The notes: a model not told the origin generated them from the letters alone. A DNA stretch of 64,000 nucleotides from Dermatophagoides farinae (GCF_024713945.1 NC_134683.1:2977501-3041500); one strand, 5' to 3'; shown: positions 37,073 through 50,600, counted from the stretch's first letter. Numbers and translations: made by a program.

Positions 37073-40000
37073 ATGGGACGACATTGGGATAGTAAACGTT
37101 CCAGAAGCCGATCACCATCAAGATCTACATTATCATCTTCGTTTCGATCATCAAGTTATCGTGATCGTGATTATAAAAATCGTTCATCATCATCATCATT
37201 ATCATCACATCGTACAGAATCATCGAAATCATCATCATCATCGCGTAGAGATAAAGACCATCATTCATCATCATCTCGTCATCGTTCTAGATCTCGTTCA
37301 TGGTCTCGATCACCGGAACGCCGTGATCATCATCGTTCTAGATCACCATCTTATCATAAATCAAAACGTTTATCCAAATCACCTGAACGTGTTAACCGGG
37401 AACGTGTTGAAGATATTATTGGTCAAGATGTAAATTATAAAAATTTCGATATGGATGAACAACAGAAACGTTTGGAAAAGATTATGCAAGAACGTCGTGA
37501 ACGTATAGAAAAATGGCGTCAACAACAGAAACTTGGTGAATCATTACAAAATAGTAATACAAATGAAACTTCCACTGTTAATCAAAAAAATGATAATGGT
37601 GCCGCTGCTAACGCTGCTACTGTTTCCAATGAAATCAAAAAAGAAGATGAACCAAAAAAGACATGGACATTAGATGATGAAAATGATGATGATGACGATG
37701 ACGACGATAATGATGTTGATAATGCCAATGAAACCATTGAAGTTGATGAGGAAAATTTTCACACTCCTACAGTAACAAAAGTTGAAATTGAAGATAAAAT
37801 TGAGGAAGTTGCAAAAGGTAAATTTTGATTTGAAAATGTTTTTATTTAATATCTCATTTATTCAATCTTTAGTTGATAATAAAGAAGCAAAATCTGTAAC
37901 GAATGAAGATGAAACCATTTCAACATCGACAGAAAAAATGGAAACAGAACAACAACAAACAACGGAACAATCGGAAGAAAAACAAAAACAAAATAATGAT
38001 GATGAAGATGATGATATTGATCCATTAGATGCTTATATGCAAGGTATTCAAGAAGAAGTGAAAAAATATCGACAACAAACTGTTCATGCTAACAAACGAA
38101 ATGATAAAGTTACCGTTGTTGTTGGTGTAGCCAAGAAAAAATCCATAAAAAAGAAAGGTGAATTAATTGAACAAAATCAAGATGCAATGGAATATTCATC
38201 TAGTGATGAAATTGGCCAAAATGATGAATTAGCAAATGCAATGGATAATTTACAAGCTAAAGTTAAACAAAAAAAATTGATGACCATTTCAAAAGAAGAT
38301 ATTACATATGTTAAATTTCGTAAAAATTTCTACATAGAAGTACCTGAAATCACTAAAATGACTAATGAAGAAGTTGATGCATATAAGACAAAAATGGAAG
38401 GAATAAAAACCAAAGGTAAAGGTTGTCCAAGACCAATAAAATCATGGGCACAATGTGGTGTAAGTAAAAAAGTATTGGAAGTTTTGAAACGAAACAATTA
38501 TGAAAAACCAACTCCAATTCAATGTCAAGCAATACCGGCCATAATGTCTGGACGTGATCTGATTGGCATAGCAAAAACTGGTTCAGGCAAAACATTGGCA
38601 TTTTTATTGCCAATGTTTCGACATATAATGGATCAACCACCATTGGAATCTGGTGATGGTCCAATATCCGTGATTATGACACCAACACGTGAATTGGCCA
38701 CACAAATCTATTCGGAATGTCGGAAATTTGCCAAACCACTTGGTTTGAGAGTGGTAGCCGTATATGGTGGTACACCGATTTCCGAACAAATTGGTGACCT
38801 AAAACCTGGCGCTGAAATTGTTGTCTGTACTCCTGGACGAATGATCGATATGTTGGCTGCAAATAATGGTCGCGTCACAAATCTTCGTCGATGTACGTAT
38901 GTTGTATTGGATGAAGCTGATCGAATGTTTGACATGGGATTTGAACCACAAGTTATGCGAATTATCGATGGAATTCGACCGGATCGACAAACAGTCATGT
39001 TTTCGGCAACATTTCCGCGAATAATGGAAGCACTTGCACGTAGAATATTGGATAAACCGATTGAAGTTCAAGTCGGTGGTAGATCTGTAGTGTGTAAAGA
39101 AGTTCAACAAGAAATTATTGTTATCGATGATGATGACAAATTTTTGAAATTGCTAGAAATTCTGGGAAAATATTCGAATGAAGGCAGTGCTATTGTTTTC
39201 GTCGACAAACAAGAACATGCAGATATGTTATTGAAAGAATTAATGCATGCATCATATACTTGTTTAGCATTACATGGTGGTATCGATCAAAATGATCGTG
39301 ATTCTACAATTGCTGATTTTAAAAATGGACGTGTCAATGTTTTAGTTGCAACATCTGTAGCAGCACGTGGTTTAGATGTTAAACATTGTATTGTGGTGAT
39401 TAATTATGATTGTCCAAATCATTATGAAGATTATGTACATCGATGTGGTCGTACTGGTCGTGCTGGAAACAAAGGTTATGCTTATACATTTATAACACCT
39501 GAACAGGGTCGTTATTCAAATGATTTGATAAAAGCATTAACATCAAGTGGAAATATGATACCGGAAAGTTTACAAAAATTATTTGATGATTATAAACGTG
39601 AACAAGAATTGATGGGTAAAAAAGTCAAATCATCATCTGGTTTCACTGGTAAAGGTTTCAAATTCGATGAAGCTGAAGCAATGCAAGCTGTGGAGAAGAA
39701 AAAATTTCAAAAAGCAGCACTCGGCCTTCAAGATTCTGATGACGAAGATCCAGAAGAAGATATTGATCAAGAAATTGAAAATATGTTGGCACCAAAAAAG
39801 AAGACAATCATACAGCCATTAATACCTACTGGTGAGAAAACATTATCGGAAAAATTAGAATTAGCCAAACAATTGGCGTCGAAAATATCAATGACAAAAA
39901 CACCGGCTGTAAATCCAATTGTAACGAATAAACCATCAGCAACGGCACATACAGAAGCAATACTTAAAGGTGATGCATTTTCATTGGGAGATATTGCTAG

Positions 40001-40542
40001 CACTGTAACGGCCAAATCTATTGCTGAACAACGTGCCGAACTTATCAATGCTAAACTAAATTATACACCAAAAGATTTTGAATATAATGATGATGGTGAA
40101 ATTATCAAACGAGATGATGATGATTTATTTGCACAAACATTGACACAACGTTATGAAGAAGAATTAGAGATTAATGATTTTCCACAACAAGCTAGATGGC
40201 GTGTAACTAGTAAAGAAGCTATTGCTATGATTAGTGAATATTCTGAAGCCGGTATCACTGTTCGTGGTACTTATTTTCCAACTGGTAAAGAACCTAAAGT
40301 TGAATTGGGTGAACGAAAATTATATCTGGCCATTGAAGGTATGAATGAACGTGCTGTAAGCAAAGCTAAAAGTGAAATTATTCGTCTAATCAAAGAAGAA
40401 TTAATCAAATTGGTAAGTTGACATTTGGATTTTTTTTTTTTTTTTTTGGATATATAAATTTCATTTCAATTTTTTTTTGTTGTTTCAATTTCCACAGAAT
40501 AATACATCATATTTGAATAAAAGCCGATATCGTGTTGTTTGA
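37073..40542 (+). CDS. DDX46: DEAD-box RNA helicase DDX46 / Prp5, three exons
   Basis: This nuclear ATP-dependent helicase of the U2 snRNP acts in prespliceosome assembly at branch-site recognition. Exons: 37073-37817, 37873-40412 and 40498-40542 (introns 55 and 85 bp), giving about 1109 aa against ~1030 in human. The start is the ATG opening MGRHWDSKRSRSRSPSRS; an in-frame upstream ATG at 36998 would add only a hydrophobic stretch from poly-T and is rejected. There is an N-terminal RS domain (residues ~8-115), then acidic and charged coiled-coil segments and the conserved QDAMEYSS. Helicase motifs: Q motif (KPTPIQ), AKTGSGKT (482-489), PTRELA, DEAD (595-598), SAT (626-628) and HRCGRTGR (771-778). 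The C-terminal part has GFTGKGFKFDE and the KH-like tail (YFPTGKEPK). The last 14 residues come from a micro-exon. AATAAA is at 40678-40683. Confidence 0.97.
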
Positions 40543-41256
40543 TTATCCATTATTCATTGCAGAGATTCAAAATTTTTCTTGTTTTGTTTTAGTATAAATC
40601 ATTATTATTATCATTTTTTTTCCAACTGATGCTGCTGCTGCTGCTCATTTTGTATAATAACATTGAAAAAAAAACAAAATAAACATCATCATCATCATCA
40701 TCACCATCATTATCGTCAAAATGTATTTTTAATTATGATAATTCATATAAAGAATTTTTTTTTTGTTCAAAAAATTATCAAATAAAATTAAAAGTTCTAT
40801 TGGATTATTGTCTCGATCAATTGAGAATAATTTGTGGTGAAGATGAAAAAAATTTGTAAATGTCATCATCATTGAGTTTTGCAAATTCTTCATTTTTTTC
40901 AATCTTTATGATGATTATTATCACGCTTGAAAGAATGAAAATTATTTTATTGATGAATTGATTGATAATTGATTGAATTGCAATCACTATTGATTGTTCA
41001 ATAATGATTATTCTTTTTCACCTTGACATTGAGAAATAAAGGCATATATATGCATTCTAATAGATAGATAGAAATGGATGTTATTATTTTATCATTTTAT
41101 TATCTTTCAATCAATCGTCATGGTTCGATTGATTGTTTGATTGATATTATTATTATTTTTTTTACACACACATGACTCATGCTAATTTTTTTTCATCTTT
41201 TTTTTAAATTATGAAAAAAAATTAGGCGTTTCGTTTCGGTAGGAAGATTCCATAAT

Positions 41257-41761
41257 ATGTTAAATTCATTATCAACATTTGATGATTACATCATAAAATA
41301 TGGATTTGTTTTTTTTTCATTCGTTCGTTTGTTCGTTTTGTACATATACAACTGGATTGAAATTTTTTTTTTTTTACAATTCATAATCATCATTATTGTT
41401 CATGTGAGACCAGGAATTCCAAAATTTTCAATCAATTTTGTTTTTTTTTTCGTATTTGTATACAAAGGTATATTCGATTAATCGATTTTGATGTGGGGGT
41501 CAAAATAGTAAATCATTAGCGCGTTTGAAAGAATCATTGTTGTTGTTGTTTTTTTTTTTTTTTTGGTTTTGTTTCATTAGCTACTATAATTCGCGATGAT
41601 GATAATGATTGCGGTAATTATGATGATGATGATGACTTGAAGCAATTTAAATTTAAATTGGTAAATGTTCATTTTTTTTTGTTCTGTCAAACAATTAACG
41701 AATTAATTATCACAAGTTTTCATCTTTCAAACTAATCATCACTTTTTTTCAGTTTCATTGA
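41257..41761 (+). CDS. Candidate small gene (three phase-compatible exon-like pieces)
   Basis: Not recognised. The clearest piece is 41581-41660: a long T tract ends in CATTAG, then comes a frame TIIRDDDNDCGNYD(D)n LKQFKFKL, then G|GTAAAT. It would be followed, after a CTTTTTTTCAG acceptor at 41751-41752, by Phe-His-stop. A phase-1 donor at 41467/41468 could join an upstream frame from ATG 41257 that is Phe/Ile-rich because of T runs. All phases agree (99 aa if joined), but the first exon is low complexity. It may be an exon-like accident. Confidence 0.2.
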
Positions 41762-41778
41762 ATGGAATTGGCTGAAAA

Positions 41779-41820
41779 TATATAAATTTGACAATCAACA
41801 ATGGGAAACAACTTCAGTGC
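41779..41820 (+). promoter_or_regulatory. TATA box and TCAGT initiator of the Cys-rich secreted protein gene
   Basis: TATATAAA at 41779-41786 is followed about 30-35 bp later by CTTCAGTGC, whose TCAGT (41814-41818) matches the arthropod initiator. The first coding ATG is at 41906, giving a 5' UTR of about 90 nt. A TATA-plus-Inr promoter suits a strongly or tissue-specifically expressed secreted protein. Confidence 0.5.
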
Positions 41821-41905
41821 TTAAATAGCCCGAATTGAATACACACAGCAAGAAATTGTTTGTTGTTGTTGTTGTTGTTTTGAAAACAAAAATTTTATTT
41901 TAAAA

Positions 41906-42846
41906 ATGAAATTTCTATTAGGTTTCGGTAAGTGTTTGTTTTTTGTTTATTTTAAATTTTTGTTTTTTGTTGACTAATCATTCAATCGTAAATGTAATAG
42001 CTGTTATTGCCGCTGTCTTACCAGGATTTTGGTGTGCATGCAAAACAATTGAAGAATTAGATCAATGTGCATATGAGATTAGTTTTTTGGCTAATCGTAA
42101 TCTCAAAATACCGACCAATGATGGTGAAGTTGTTGGCATGTGTGAGTAAGTATAAATATTACCAAATATAGAATTATGCCCCCCTGTTCCATAAATTAAT
42201 GTTTCAATATTTAGTAACGCTAAAAAAGGATTAAAATGTTTGGCTGATCATGCACGTGAATGTGCTAAAGGTGCATTGAAATCAATTACAATCAAAGTGA
42301 TGAACGATCTTGAAAATCATTTACATACACGTTGTGATAATCCGGCTGAACGTGCTGAATTCTTGAGACATATTGGTTGTTTTACTGATAATTCAAAAGC
42401 TGATGCTGTACGATTATGTGCAGATAAACATATGGTCATGATGGAAAAAGTATCCAATATGCCTAAACCATTAAGACTTGGTGGTGCCTGTTGCAGTTCA
42501 CATTCATTACGCGAATGTGCCATCAATCATATTACAAATCTATGCAGTGGTGAAACAGGCGATTATTTCAATGATATGATCAGTGATATTGTAAGTGTTT
42601 TAAACTAACAATACAATCAATCTATTAACTAATCATATATGTGTAAAAATATAGGCTGAAGAAAACATTGAATTAGTTTGTAAAGAATATTCATCATTGG
42701 ATAAATGTGATGCTAAATATGATCCGGCCACATGGACCGATCTTAAAGCTATTATGGCATCCGAAGATGCATCGATGGTTGGTAAACATCAATACAAAAC
42801 CATTGTGCCGATCATTGTTAAAATGCTTAAAGAAGCACGAAAATGA
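41906..42846 (+). CDS. Small Cys-rich secreted protein (27-kDa hemolymph glycoprotein / DUF1397-like), four exons
   Basis: Exons: 41906-41927, 42001-42145, 42215-42590 and 42655-42846 (introns 73, 69 and 64 bp), all GT-AG with matching phases, giving 244 aa. The N-terminus MKFLLGFAVIAAVLPGFWCA is a clear signal peptide, split by intron 1, so the mature protein is extracellular. It contains 15 Cys in a helical, acidic sequence with no membrane segment: CKTIEELDQC, CLADHARECAK, GACCSSHSLREC and VCKEYSSLDKCD. The Cys layout recalls the arthropod 27-kDa hemolymph glycoprotein (DUF1397) family and related T20D4.11-like proteins of unknown function. The assignment is by recall of pattern, not alignment. 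Exon 1 is only 22 nt. AATAAA is at 43107-43112. Confidence 0.8.
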
Positions 42847-43021
42847 TGACCTAAATATTAATGATGATGATGATGATGATAATGATGATGTTTCATCTGT
42901 TGCACATTCCGATTCAATTTCGAAATTTAAATTTACTACGCTATAATTTTATTTTTTGTAATTTAGTATATAATCCAATGAGTCTGCACGGTTTTTGGTA
43001 CTTTTTATAGTTTGTTTATCA

Positions 43022-43312
43022 TCAATCGATATACGAGTAATCAGACATTGATTTTTTCCCTAAAAAAACAAATTCATTTGATTTATTTCTATTTTCAATT
43101 GTTTCAAATAAAAACAAATTTATTCGAAAAATATTTACATTTTTCTCTTCTATAAATGGCAACAAATTTGACAAAATCGATAAATTTTTGTAACAAAAAT
43201 CGAAAAAATGAGATAAAAATGAAAAAATATCCGCTAATCGTGCAATTTCCATCTCATTAGAATAGCTGGTTAAATGTGTGCAGAATTTTTCGAATGCCCA
43301 ATGAATCGTCAT
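43022..43312 (-). CDS. Candidate small protein, unrecognised
   Basis: A 96-aa open frame (MTIHWAFEKFCTHLTSYSNE..., ending SMSDYSYID) with normal complexity and no repeat runs, unusual for random frames in DNA this AT-rich. An in-frame stop lies just before the ATG. It is predicted to be largely helical with aromatic and Leu-rich segments; no domain is recognised. It is convergent with the secreted protein gene and overlaps that gene's likely 3' UTR signal (43107-43112 on plus). It has its own AATAAA-like site on the minus strand near 42950. It may be a real single-exon gene, an exon of a longer minus-strand gene, or chance. Confidence 0.35.
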   Translation of the reverse strand: MTIHWAFEKFCTHLTSYSNEMEIARLADIFSFLSHFFDFCYKNLSILSNLLPFIEEKNVNIFRINLFLFETIENRNKSNEFVFLGKKSMSDYSYID

Positions 43313-43614
43313 TTATGTTCGGTGCCGAACATGTTGCTGAATGGCAAACACAATAACATTCGAAAAAAAAACAAATTAATGTTTGGGGTTTTTGGATCAA
43401 CTAAAAATATCATCATTGTATTTAAATCATCATATCATATAGTATCATTTTCCCTAATTTGATCTAATTGTTTTTTATGATTATCAACATGAGTGTAAGT
43501 TTTTTTTCAGATATTTTATGATAATTTTATCATTTTAATTGGATTTTTTTTTCTGAATAGCAATACTCGATGTGATTTATTAGATGCGGCGTTTTTTTGT
43601 TGGTTGCAACATAA

Positions 43615-43645
43615 GTATAAAAATTATTTGATTATTGTCAGCTCA
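43615..43645 (+). promoter_or_regulatory. Possible TATA and initiator of the transporter gene
   Basis: GTATAAAA at 43615-43622 lies ~25 bp before TTGTCAGCT. If used, the 5' UTR would be almost absent before ATG 43649, so the assignment is tentative. Confidence 0.25.
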
Positions 43646-43648
43646 AAA

Positions 43649-45026
43649 ATGGAAAACATCAACTCTAAATGGATCAATCTGATTTATTCGTCGTGTATTT
43701 TTGTCAATCATTTTGCATTTGTGAGTCATTTTAATTGTGGTCTGTTCATATGCTAATCATTTGAATTTTAATCACAAGGGAATAACATCGAATACATTAT
43801 GGCCAGCTTTGGTTGATTTGAGTAAAATTTACCAGGTTTCAGAAGAAACAATTGGTTATCTTGCAACATTTTCATCACTTGGTTATCTCATCGGATCATT
43901 AAGTAAATTATTAACCCGAAAATCATGAATCATTAACTAAATTTATTTAAATAATTTCATTGATCTATTAGGTGGAACAATCTACAAATGGCTTAATCGA
44001 CAATTAGTACTCATATGTATGGTATCGCTAATCGCAGTGACGATGGCTTTTGTTCCATATTATGGTTCAGTCTACCTGTTGTTTGCTGCGGTAACATTTA
44101 ATGGAATCGGTGGTGGTTCATGGGATAGTTCCAACAATATCTGGCTTGTTGAAATGTGGCCAAATAAACATGCTTCTGTGATGCAATCGTCACAATTTAT
44201 GTATGGTCTCGGTACAATCATAAGTCCTACTTTGATTTCACCATATGTATCGGGAAATTCTACACAAGAGACTCCGGCAATGAGAATAAAATCCCTACGT
44301 ACACCATTTGCAATTGTTGGTGCGATCCAAATAATAGTGCCTATAATTTTTCTGATATTATTCATCATACGAAGATATCGTAAATCTGGTGATTTTGATG
44401 ATGAACATGATAGTGAAGAAATTCAAACAGTAACCGGTGTTAGTAGCAATCATATTAGTGAATATCAATCATTAAGAAAATTCAAGTTAATTCTGGTTGC
44501 ATTGCTTTTGGGCACTTATGATGCAGCCGAATTGGGTTATTTCTATTATTCACCTACAATGTTACAACATTTATCTATTGAACCCTCTGAAGCTGCTCAT
44601 GTTCTTTCTGTTTTATCGGCTGCCTATACAATCGGTCGATTAGTAACGGCATTCATTTCTCTTAAATTGACTCCCGACATAATCATGACCTATCATTTTG
44701 TCATAATAATTGCTGCACAAACTTGTCTTTATTTTGGACGTCATAATCGAACAATCATCTATATTACAACCGTTTTACTTGGTTACGGTTTTTCAGCCAT
44801 GTGGCCAGCAATTCTAGCATTTACTGAACGTCATTTTAAATTATCAAATCGAATCGGTTCATTATTATTCTTTTTTGCCGGGTTGGCAACAATTTTCACA
44901 CCATTTTTGATTGCCCGTTATCTAGAAACATGGCCTGAAGTTTTATTTGTATTTGAAGCAAGCTATCTAGTGGCCAGTATTATTATTTTCATATCGGTCA
45001 AATTATTATTAATATTTCGACCATAA
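43649..45026 (+). CDS. Major facilitator superfamily transporter, MFSD4-like, three exons
   Basis: A multi-pass plasma- or organelle-membrane solute transporter. Exons: 43649-43720, 43779-43902 and 43972-45026 (introns 58 and 69 bp), with phases 0 and 1, giving 416 aa. I see about 11-12 hydrophobic segments in two bundles, separated by a charged central loop (RRYRKSGDFDDEHDSEE, residues ~207-223). GGGSWDSSNNIWLVEMW in the fifth-helix region corresponds to the G-x-DxGxNxW motif of MFSD4/NaGLT1-type sugar transporters, and GYLATFSSLGYLIGSLSGG is the typical helix 2-3 turn. It is shorter than the ~500-aa vertebrate members. The substrate cannot be told from sequence. The start ATG gives a short cytoplasmic tail. 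AATAAA is at 45141-45146. Confidence 0.85.
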
Positions 45027-45402
45027 CAAAAAAAAAAGAAACATCAACATATATGATTTTAATTTAATAATTTATTATGTAACAAATTTTAGTTATGTTT
45101 GTTTTCAATTTGATTCATACAGAATTTTATAATTTAGAAAAATAAAATGAAAAAAATAACTCGACAATGGATTTGGCTATCAGACATGCAACATGTTTCC
45201 CATCATCATCATCATCATCATCATAATTGTATTATTACAACCATCATGGCTACCGTAACAAAAAAAAAACTTTCCATCATCCATATAATAAGATGAAAAA
45301 TTTAATTTAAATAGCTGGAAAAAATTCATAAAACCAAAAAAAAAGAATGGAAGCGAAAAAAAAAATATCTAGATCATATCCAATGTACTCGAACCAGACA
45401 AA

Positions 45403-45451
<49 letters not shown>

Positions 45452-47631
45452 ACTCACTTCATGGAGTTTTTTTTTGTTTGTTTGTTACCACCCTGACATC
45501 GAAATAACACAACAACGACTACAAATGTGGACAACCAATTTTGTTGTTGTTGTTGTTTTTGAATGACATCTAAAAATTTTTTCTAAACAATAGAATCTGG
45601 ATGGATGGATGGATGAACGATTAGCATAAACATTTTTTTTGTTTTTGTTTTTTCTACGGTTCTCACGAAAGATAATGATGACGATGATGACGATGATGAT
45701 GACGATTGATGATTCTAATTGAATCGAATATTATGTAGTGTATTGTATTTATTACCTCGTATCGTTTTTTTTTCTCTTTCAAGATTGACCAATGATCATT
45801 CATCATCATCAACTATATAGGTTCTTTTGTTCCAAAAAAAAAAAAAATTTTTTTTTCTAATTCAACCCAAACAATGAATGAATGAATCCAATTGAATCGA
45901 TCCGGTCATCATCAATTGTACAATTTTCTTCTCTCTCTTTTTTCTAATCAACAACAACATACGATCGATATGGCTATATAGCTATGATATTTACTTGACC
46001 AGTAGCATAATAATAATAATAATAATAATGGTCAAACATCATTGAAATCAAATAAATAAAAAAAATTTTTTTTTTTGACCTAAAATTGTAGATGATTGTT
46101 TGGAGGGGGGGGGGGCAATAACAATTTTTTTTTCTCAAAAAATTTTTCATTTTTTTTATGATCTCCTAGTATCATGGCATCATGGCATTTTTTTTTCTTT
46201 TTTAGTTATATAACAAAAACTACAAACATTCCAATTTGACTGAATCGAATTCAACAACAACAACAACAACAAAAACAACCGAAAAAAAGTATTAAATCCA
46301 ATTCATTCGAATGGATGCTGCCAATAATGATAACATATATTGGACGGGCAATAAAAAAAAAAAAATTTTCTTCAATCAAATAAATAAATAACCGACAAAT
46401 CAAAATAAAAAAAAATGAAATGAAATGAAATGAACATTTGATTGTCATATGATCAATTCTTCTTCGTTTGAAAAAAAATTTTTTTTTTCGGGTATAAATA
46501 TTTGTTCATTCACGAATTGGATATAATATCGACAATTTAATGATGATGATAATAAATATATTCGTCATCATCATCATCATCATCATTCATCAATAGTTTT
46601 TTTTTGAGTAGGCCAGTTGAAAAAAAAGTGGAAAAAACATTGTCCATCGATTGTCCATATAGCGTATATGATGATGATGATGATGATGATGATGATGGGA
46701 GAGCCAATTTAGTTTCATTCATTCATTCATTCATTACATTCAAATTCATATACTCATTGACGACGAATAGATTAGGTTTATGTTTAGAAATCCGTTTTCT
46801 TTTCTTTTCTTTCGTTCGTGGATGCAAATCAGATAAATTTGGAAAATACACAATGAATGAATCAATGGTCAATGACGGCAGCGCCCGAAATTTTTGTTTT
46901 TGTTTTTGGTTGAATAATGGTGTTGAATGATGATGATGATGATTATGATTATGATGATGATGATGATGATCATCGCACATCTTCATACTCATTATCATCA
47001 TCATTATTATCATCGATGATGATAAATGAATGGTAATAATGACGATGATGATGATGTGATGTTTGATGAATATTTTAACAGACTGTTTATCAAACAAGAA
47101 CAAATTTTTTTTGTTTTTTTCGTCAATCGACAGCATTCAATTTGACTAAACGATTGTTTCATCATCATCATCATCATCATCAGTTCACAATCATTTTGTC
47201 CATTTCGAACATCATCAATCAATAAAATCTGAACAAAAAAGATTCATCTACCGAAATGAAAAGAAAACAAAATATCTGGTTAAAAATGGTAATGATGATC
47301 GAAAGCAATTATCAAGTGATTATGATTTCTATTGTTTTTTTTCCATTCCTTTTCTCTCGCGTTCATTGCCATCATGGGTATATTGATAGATTAGATTGAC
47401 TGACCACAACATTGAATAACCAAAAAAAAAAAATATATATATATATATCGGGCGACAACATTAAATCATTCAATTCGACAGATGCCGATCATCTATATCC
47501 AATAATAGAATCAATCTGAGTAAATGAACGATCAATGAATGATTCGATCGATTGATTCAAATAATTTTTTTTTAAATATTTTATCCCGATTTTCATCATT
47601 TTTTTTCACTTTTCATGCATTTCATCTTGAG

Positions 47632-47666
<35 letters not shown>

Positions 47667-50600
47667 CGTGCATTTGAATTTGATTTATCCGCATCAAAAA
47701 AAAAAAAAAAAAAAAAATTTCGTTTCTATATAGCTATGGTCATTTGATTCGATTTGACCAAACAACAAGTTGCACATCTCACCCGGTAATCAATCAATCA
47801 ATCGATCGATCCATCGATCGATTTTATCCATCAAATCATCATCAACATCATCAAATTTTAAATAATCTGTTATTATTATATTACTTTTATTGATTGATAG
47901 ATGGATTGAAAATCATTCATCAATAGAAATATGATCGAAAATTTATTTATTTTTTTTTACATCCCAAAAGTGAAATTTATTGATGATGCTTCTGGTAATG
48001 ATGGCAAATGATTTGTTGTTGTTGTTGTTGTTGTTGACTATGAAATGTTCTTAAACTTTTCTTCATGTTTTATTTGTTTTTAAAAATAAAATCAACGAAT
48101 CATTCAAGTTTGGACAGTCCAATTCATTCAATTCAATTGGTATATGTTGGTCAATTGGTCAAATTGGATCCGATTTTTTTCTTCTTGTGAATTGATTGAG
48201 TGTGAATCATATCTGTATATGATTCAACATGGTGTCTCAATGCTAAATTTAGATCATCATCGATGAATCGATCTTTTTCATCATCATAATGATGATGATG
48301 ATCAATTCGATGATCAGTGAAGAGAAAATATTATTTTTTTTTCCACGATTTGATCGTTTTTTTTCCATTTGGTTGGCTGCTTGGTTGATCTTTTGATTGA
48401 TAGGTCAGCTAGTTGTTTTGTTGATTTAAGTTGATCAAGCGAAGAAATATCAAGCGGTAAAAAAAATGAAAAGGGAAAAAACTTTGTTTTGTCCGTTTGT
48501 GTCAATTTCTATTGCTGATTTTTGAGTTTGAATTTTTTTTTTTTTTTGATTTTTTGATTATTTTAAACAACGGACATAGACAAACATTGATTTCATGTTT
48601 GTAAATTAAAATTAAAATTTAAAGATGTACAAATTAATCAAATCATCTACTTATGGGGGGAAAAAAATCAGGGATGATATCTTGTTTTTCCACAAAATCA
48701 TTATTATGTTGTCATAGTGATCGATTAGATTGATTAATAGATTAATTACTTTTCTAGCTAGTTTCCTTGCAAAAGTTCATCATCATCATCATCATCATTA
48801 ATTATCACATTCAAATTCAGTCCAACACTTGACTTAACTGGTGATCCAAATGATGATCCAATCAAATCAAGTGATATATATCAATGCTTGTGAAATATCT
48901 TTCATCAATGTGAACGAAAAAAAAACTATTGTTACAAATCAACAGCTTTAAAAATAAAAATTAAAAAAAAAATGTTCCGGATATTAATGAAAAAGGCGTG
49001 TAAAGTGTACAGATTTCAGATATATCTTAATCAACATGATGATAATCAACATCATCACTTGTAAACAAGTGGCGTTAAAATTTATTACCACTAAGAGATT
49101 GGAGATGATTTCTTTTTTTTTTTTTTTTGGCTAAGCCTAGTAAATATTTCAAGATGTGAACATTTGATAAAAATGTCAACAACAACAACAACAAAATTTT
49201 TTTTTTCTGTTCTTGGTGTTTGGACAATTTTCGGTCAATACAATTGTTGTTCTGGTTATCATTGCATTTTAGATCATGAACTTATTAATGATGATGTGAT
49301 CAATTGTAAATAATGTATCAATCTTGTGAAACATGAAAACAATTCAATGAAAACAAATATGATAAATGATGATGATGATTTTATATATTGATGAAATGAT
49401 GAAATTCAATAATGATCGATTAAAATGAAAATTTTCCTTTTTGCCCTCCTATTGATTCAATATCAATAGGTGAAAAAAAAAGAGAAAACGACAACAATGA
49501 CAAAAAAAAATGAAAACAATTTCCCCTTACAACAACAATCAGATGACATTCAAATTGTGATTTGCATTTGTGTATATATTTCAAATTTCAAATCAGGTCA
49601 ATAGAATGATGATTTACTTGAACTGAATTAATGACAGAAAATAAAGGCGATGACACATTTGTTTTATTATCATACAAAAGAAATTTTTGCAATTCAAAAA
49701 AGATTATCTCACAAATGACCAACGATTATATGGTAATTGTAATGATTACGAAGACGACGACTACGAATGATCATCACGACAAAATGCATCCATTCAATAG
49801 ATGATGATGATGATGATTGTGTGTGCTTTCAACAAATCACTAACCCACACACACACACACACACACACTAATTATTTATTAATTAAACAGGTTTGATTTG
49901 AAAAAAAAAATTTTTTACTTCACGTAATGGGGCAAAAATTCGTTGGAAAGAAATCGAATGTTCAAACAAACAAAAAAAAAATATAACAATTTTGACATGA
50001 TAATATCATGTTTCGAGAATACATTTTTCACCGGCATAAAATCAACATTATCATCATTTATTTCATTTTCAATTTCGATAATAATGTAGATCATTGTGAA
50101 TGATAAATCCATCATCAGCCTGTGATTGTGTTGTCAAACTAAATTTTTTTGATTTGATTTGAATTTTCATGAATTTTTTTTCTGGTACGGAAATCTATCT
50201 ATTTCTCTTTCGTCAAACACTGTTGGCTGACAATTTTTACTGTTTTTTTGTTGTTGTTGTTGTTCCAATTTTTTTTTCATTACAATTTTTGATATTTGAC
50301 AATTTTTTGTTGATCCAGAATAGAAAAAAAAACAAATCGATCAATTGAATTCAGATGAAATGAGCATTTTTTTGTTGTTGTTGTTGTTGTAAATAAACTC
50401 ATCGTTGCGATGATGATGATGATGATGATGATGATGTGAAAATTCGTTATGACGGACAACCGATTATAAATTGATTTATGATGGCCCGGAAATTCATTCA
50501 TTACGGATAAACAATATATATCATTATTATTATGCATACCGAAAATGAAATGGACACTTAATAAACATGGAAAACATATTTTAATCGTGACCGCCCTGGT

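Larger units (their letters stand above)
40543..41905. other. Gap between DDX46 and the Cys-rich secreted protein gene
   Basis: Contains the DDX46 3' UTR, GAT/ATC-rich DNA, an exon-like piece at 41581-41660 (listed separately) and the core promoter of the next gene at 41779-41820. No other gene was recognised. Confidence 0.5.
42847..43648. other. Gap between the secreted protein and transporter genes
   Basis: Holds the 3' UTR of the secreted protein gene, the candidate minus-strand ORF at 43022-43312, and the 5' flank of the transporter, with a TATA-like GTATAAAA at 43615-43622. Microsatellite content is low here. Confidence 0.5.

Noticed and set aside
38362-39110. Several minus-strand open frames inside DDX46
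   Set aside because: Shadows of a strongly conserved plus-strand gene.
43274-43462. 62-aa plus-strand frame before the transporter
   Set aside because: No signal or splice link to the transporter; partly antisense to the better minus-strand ORF.
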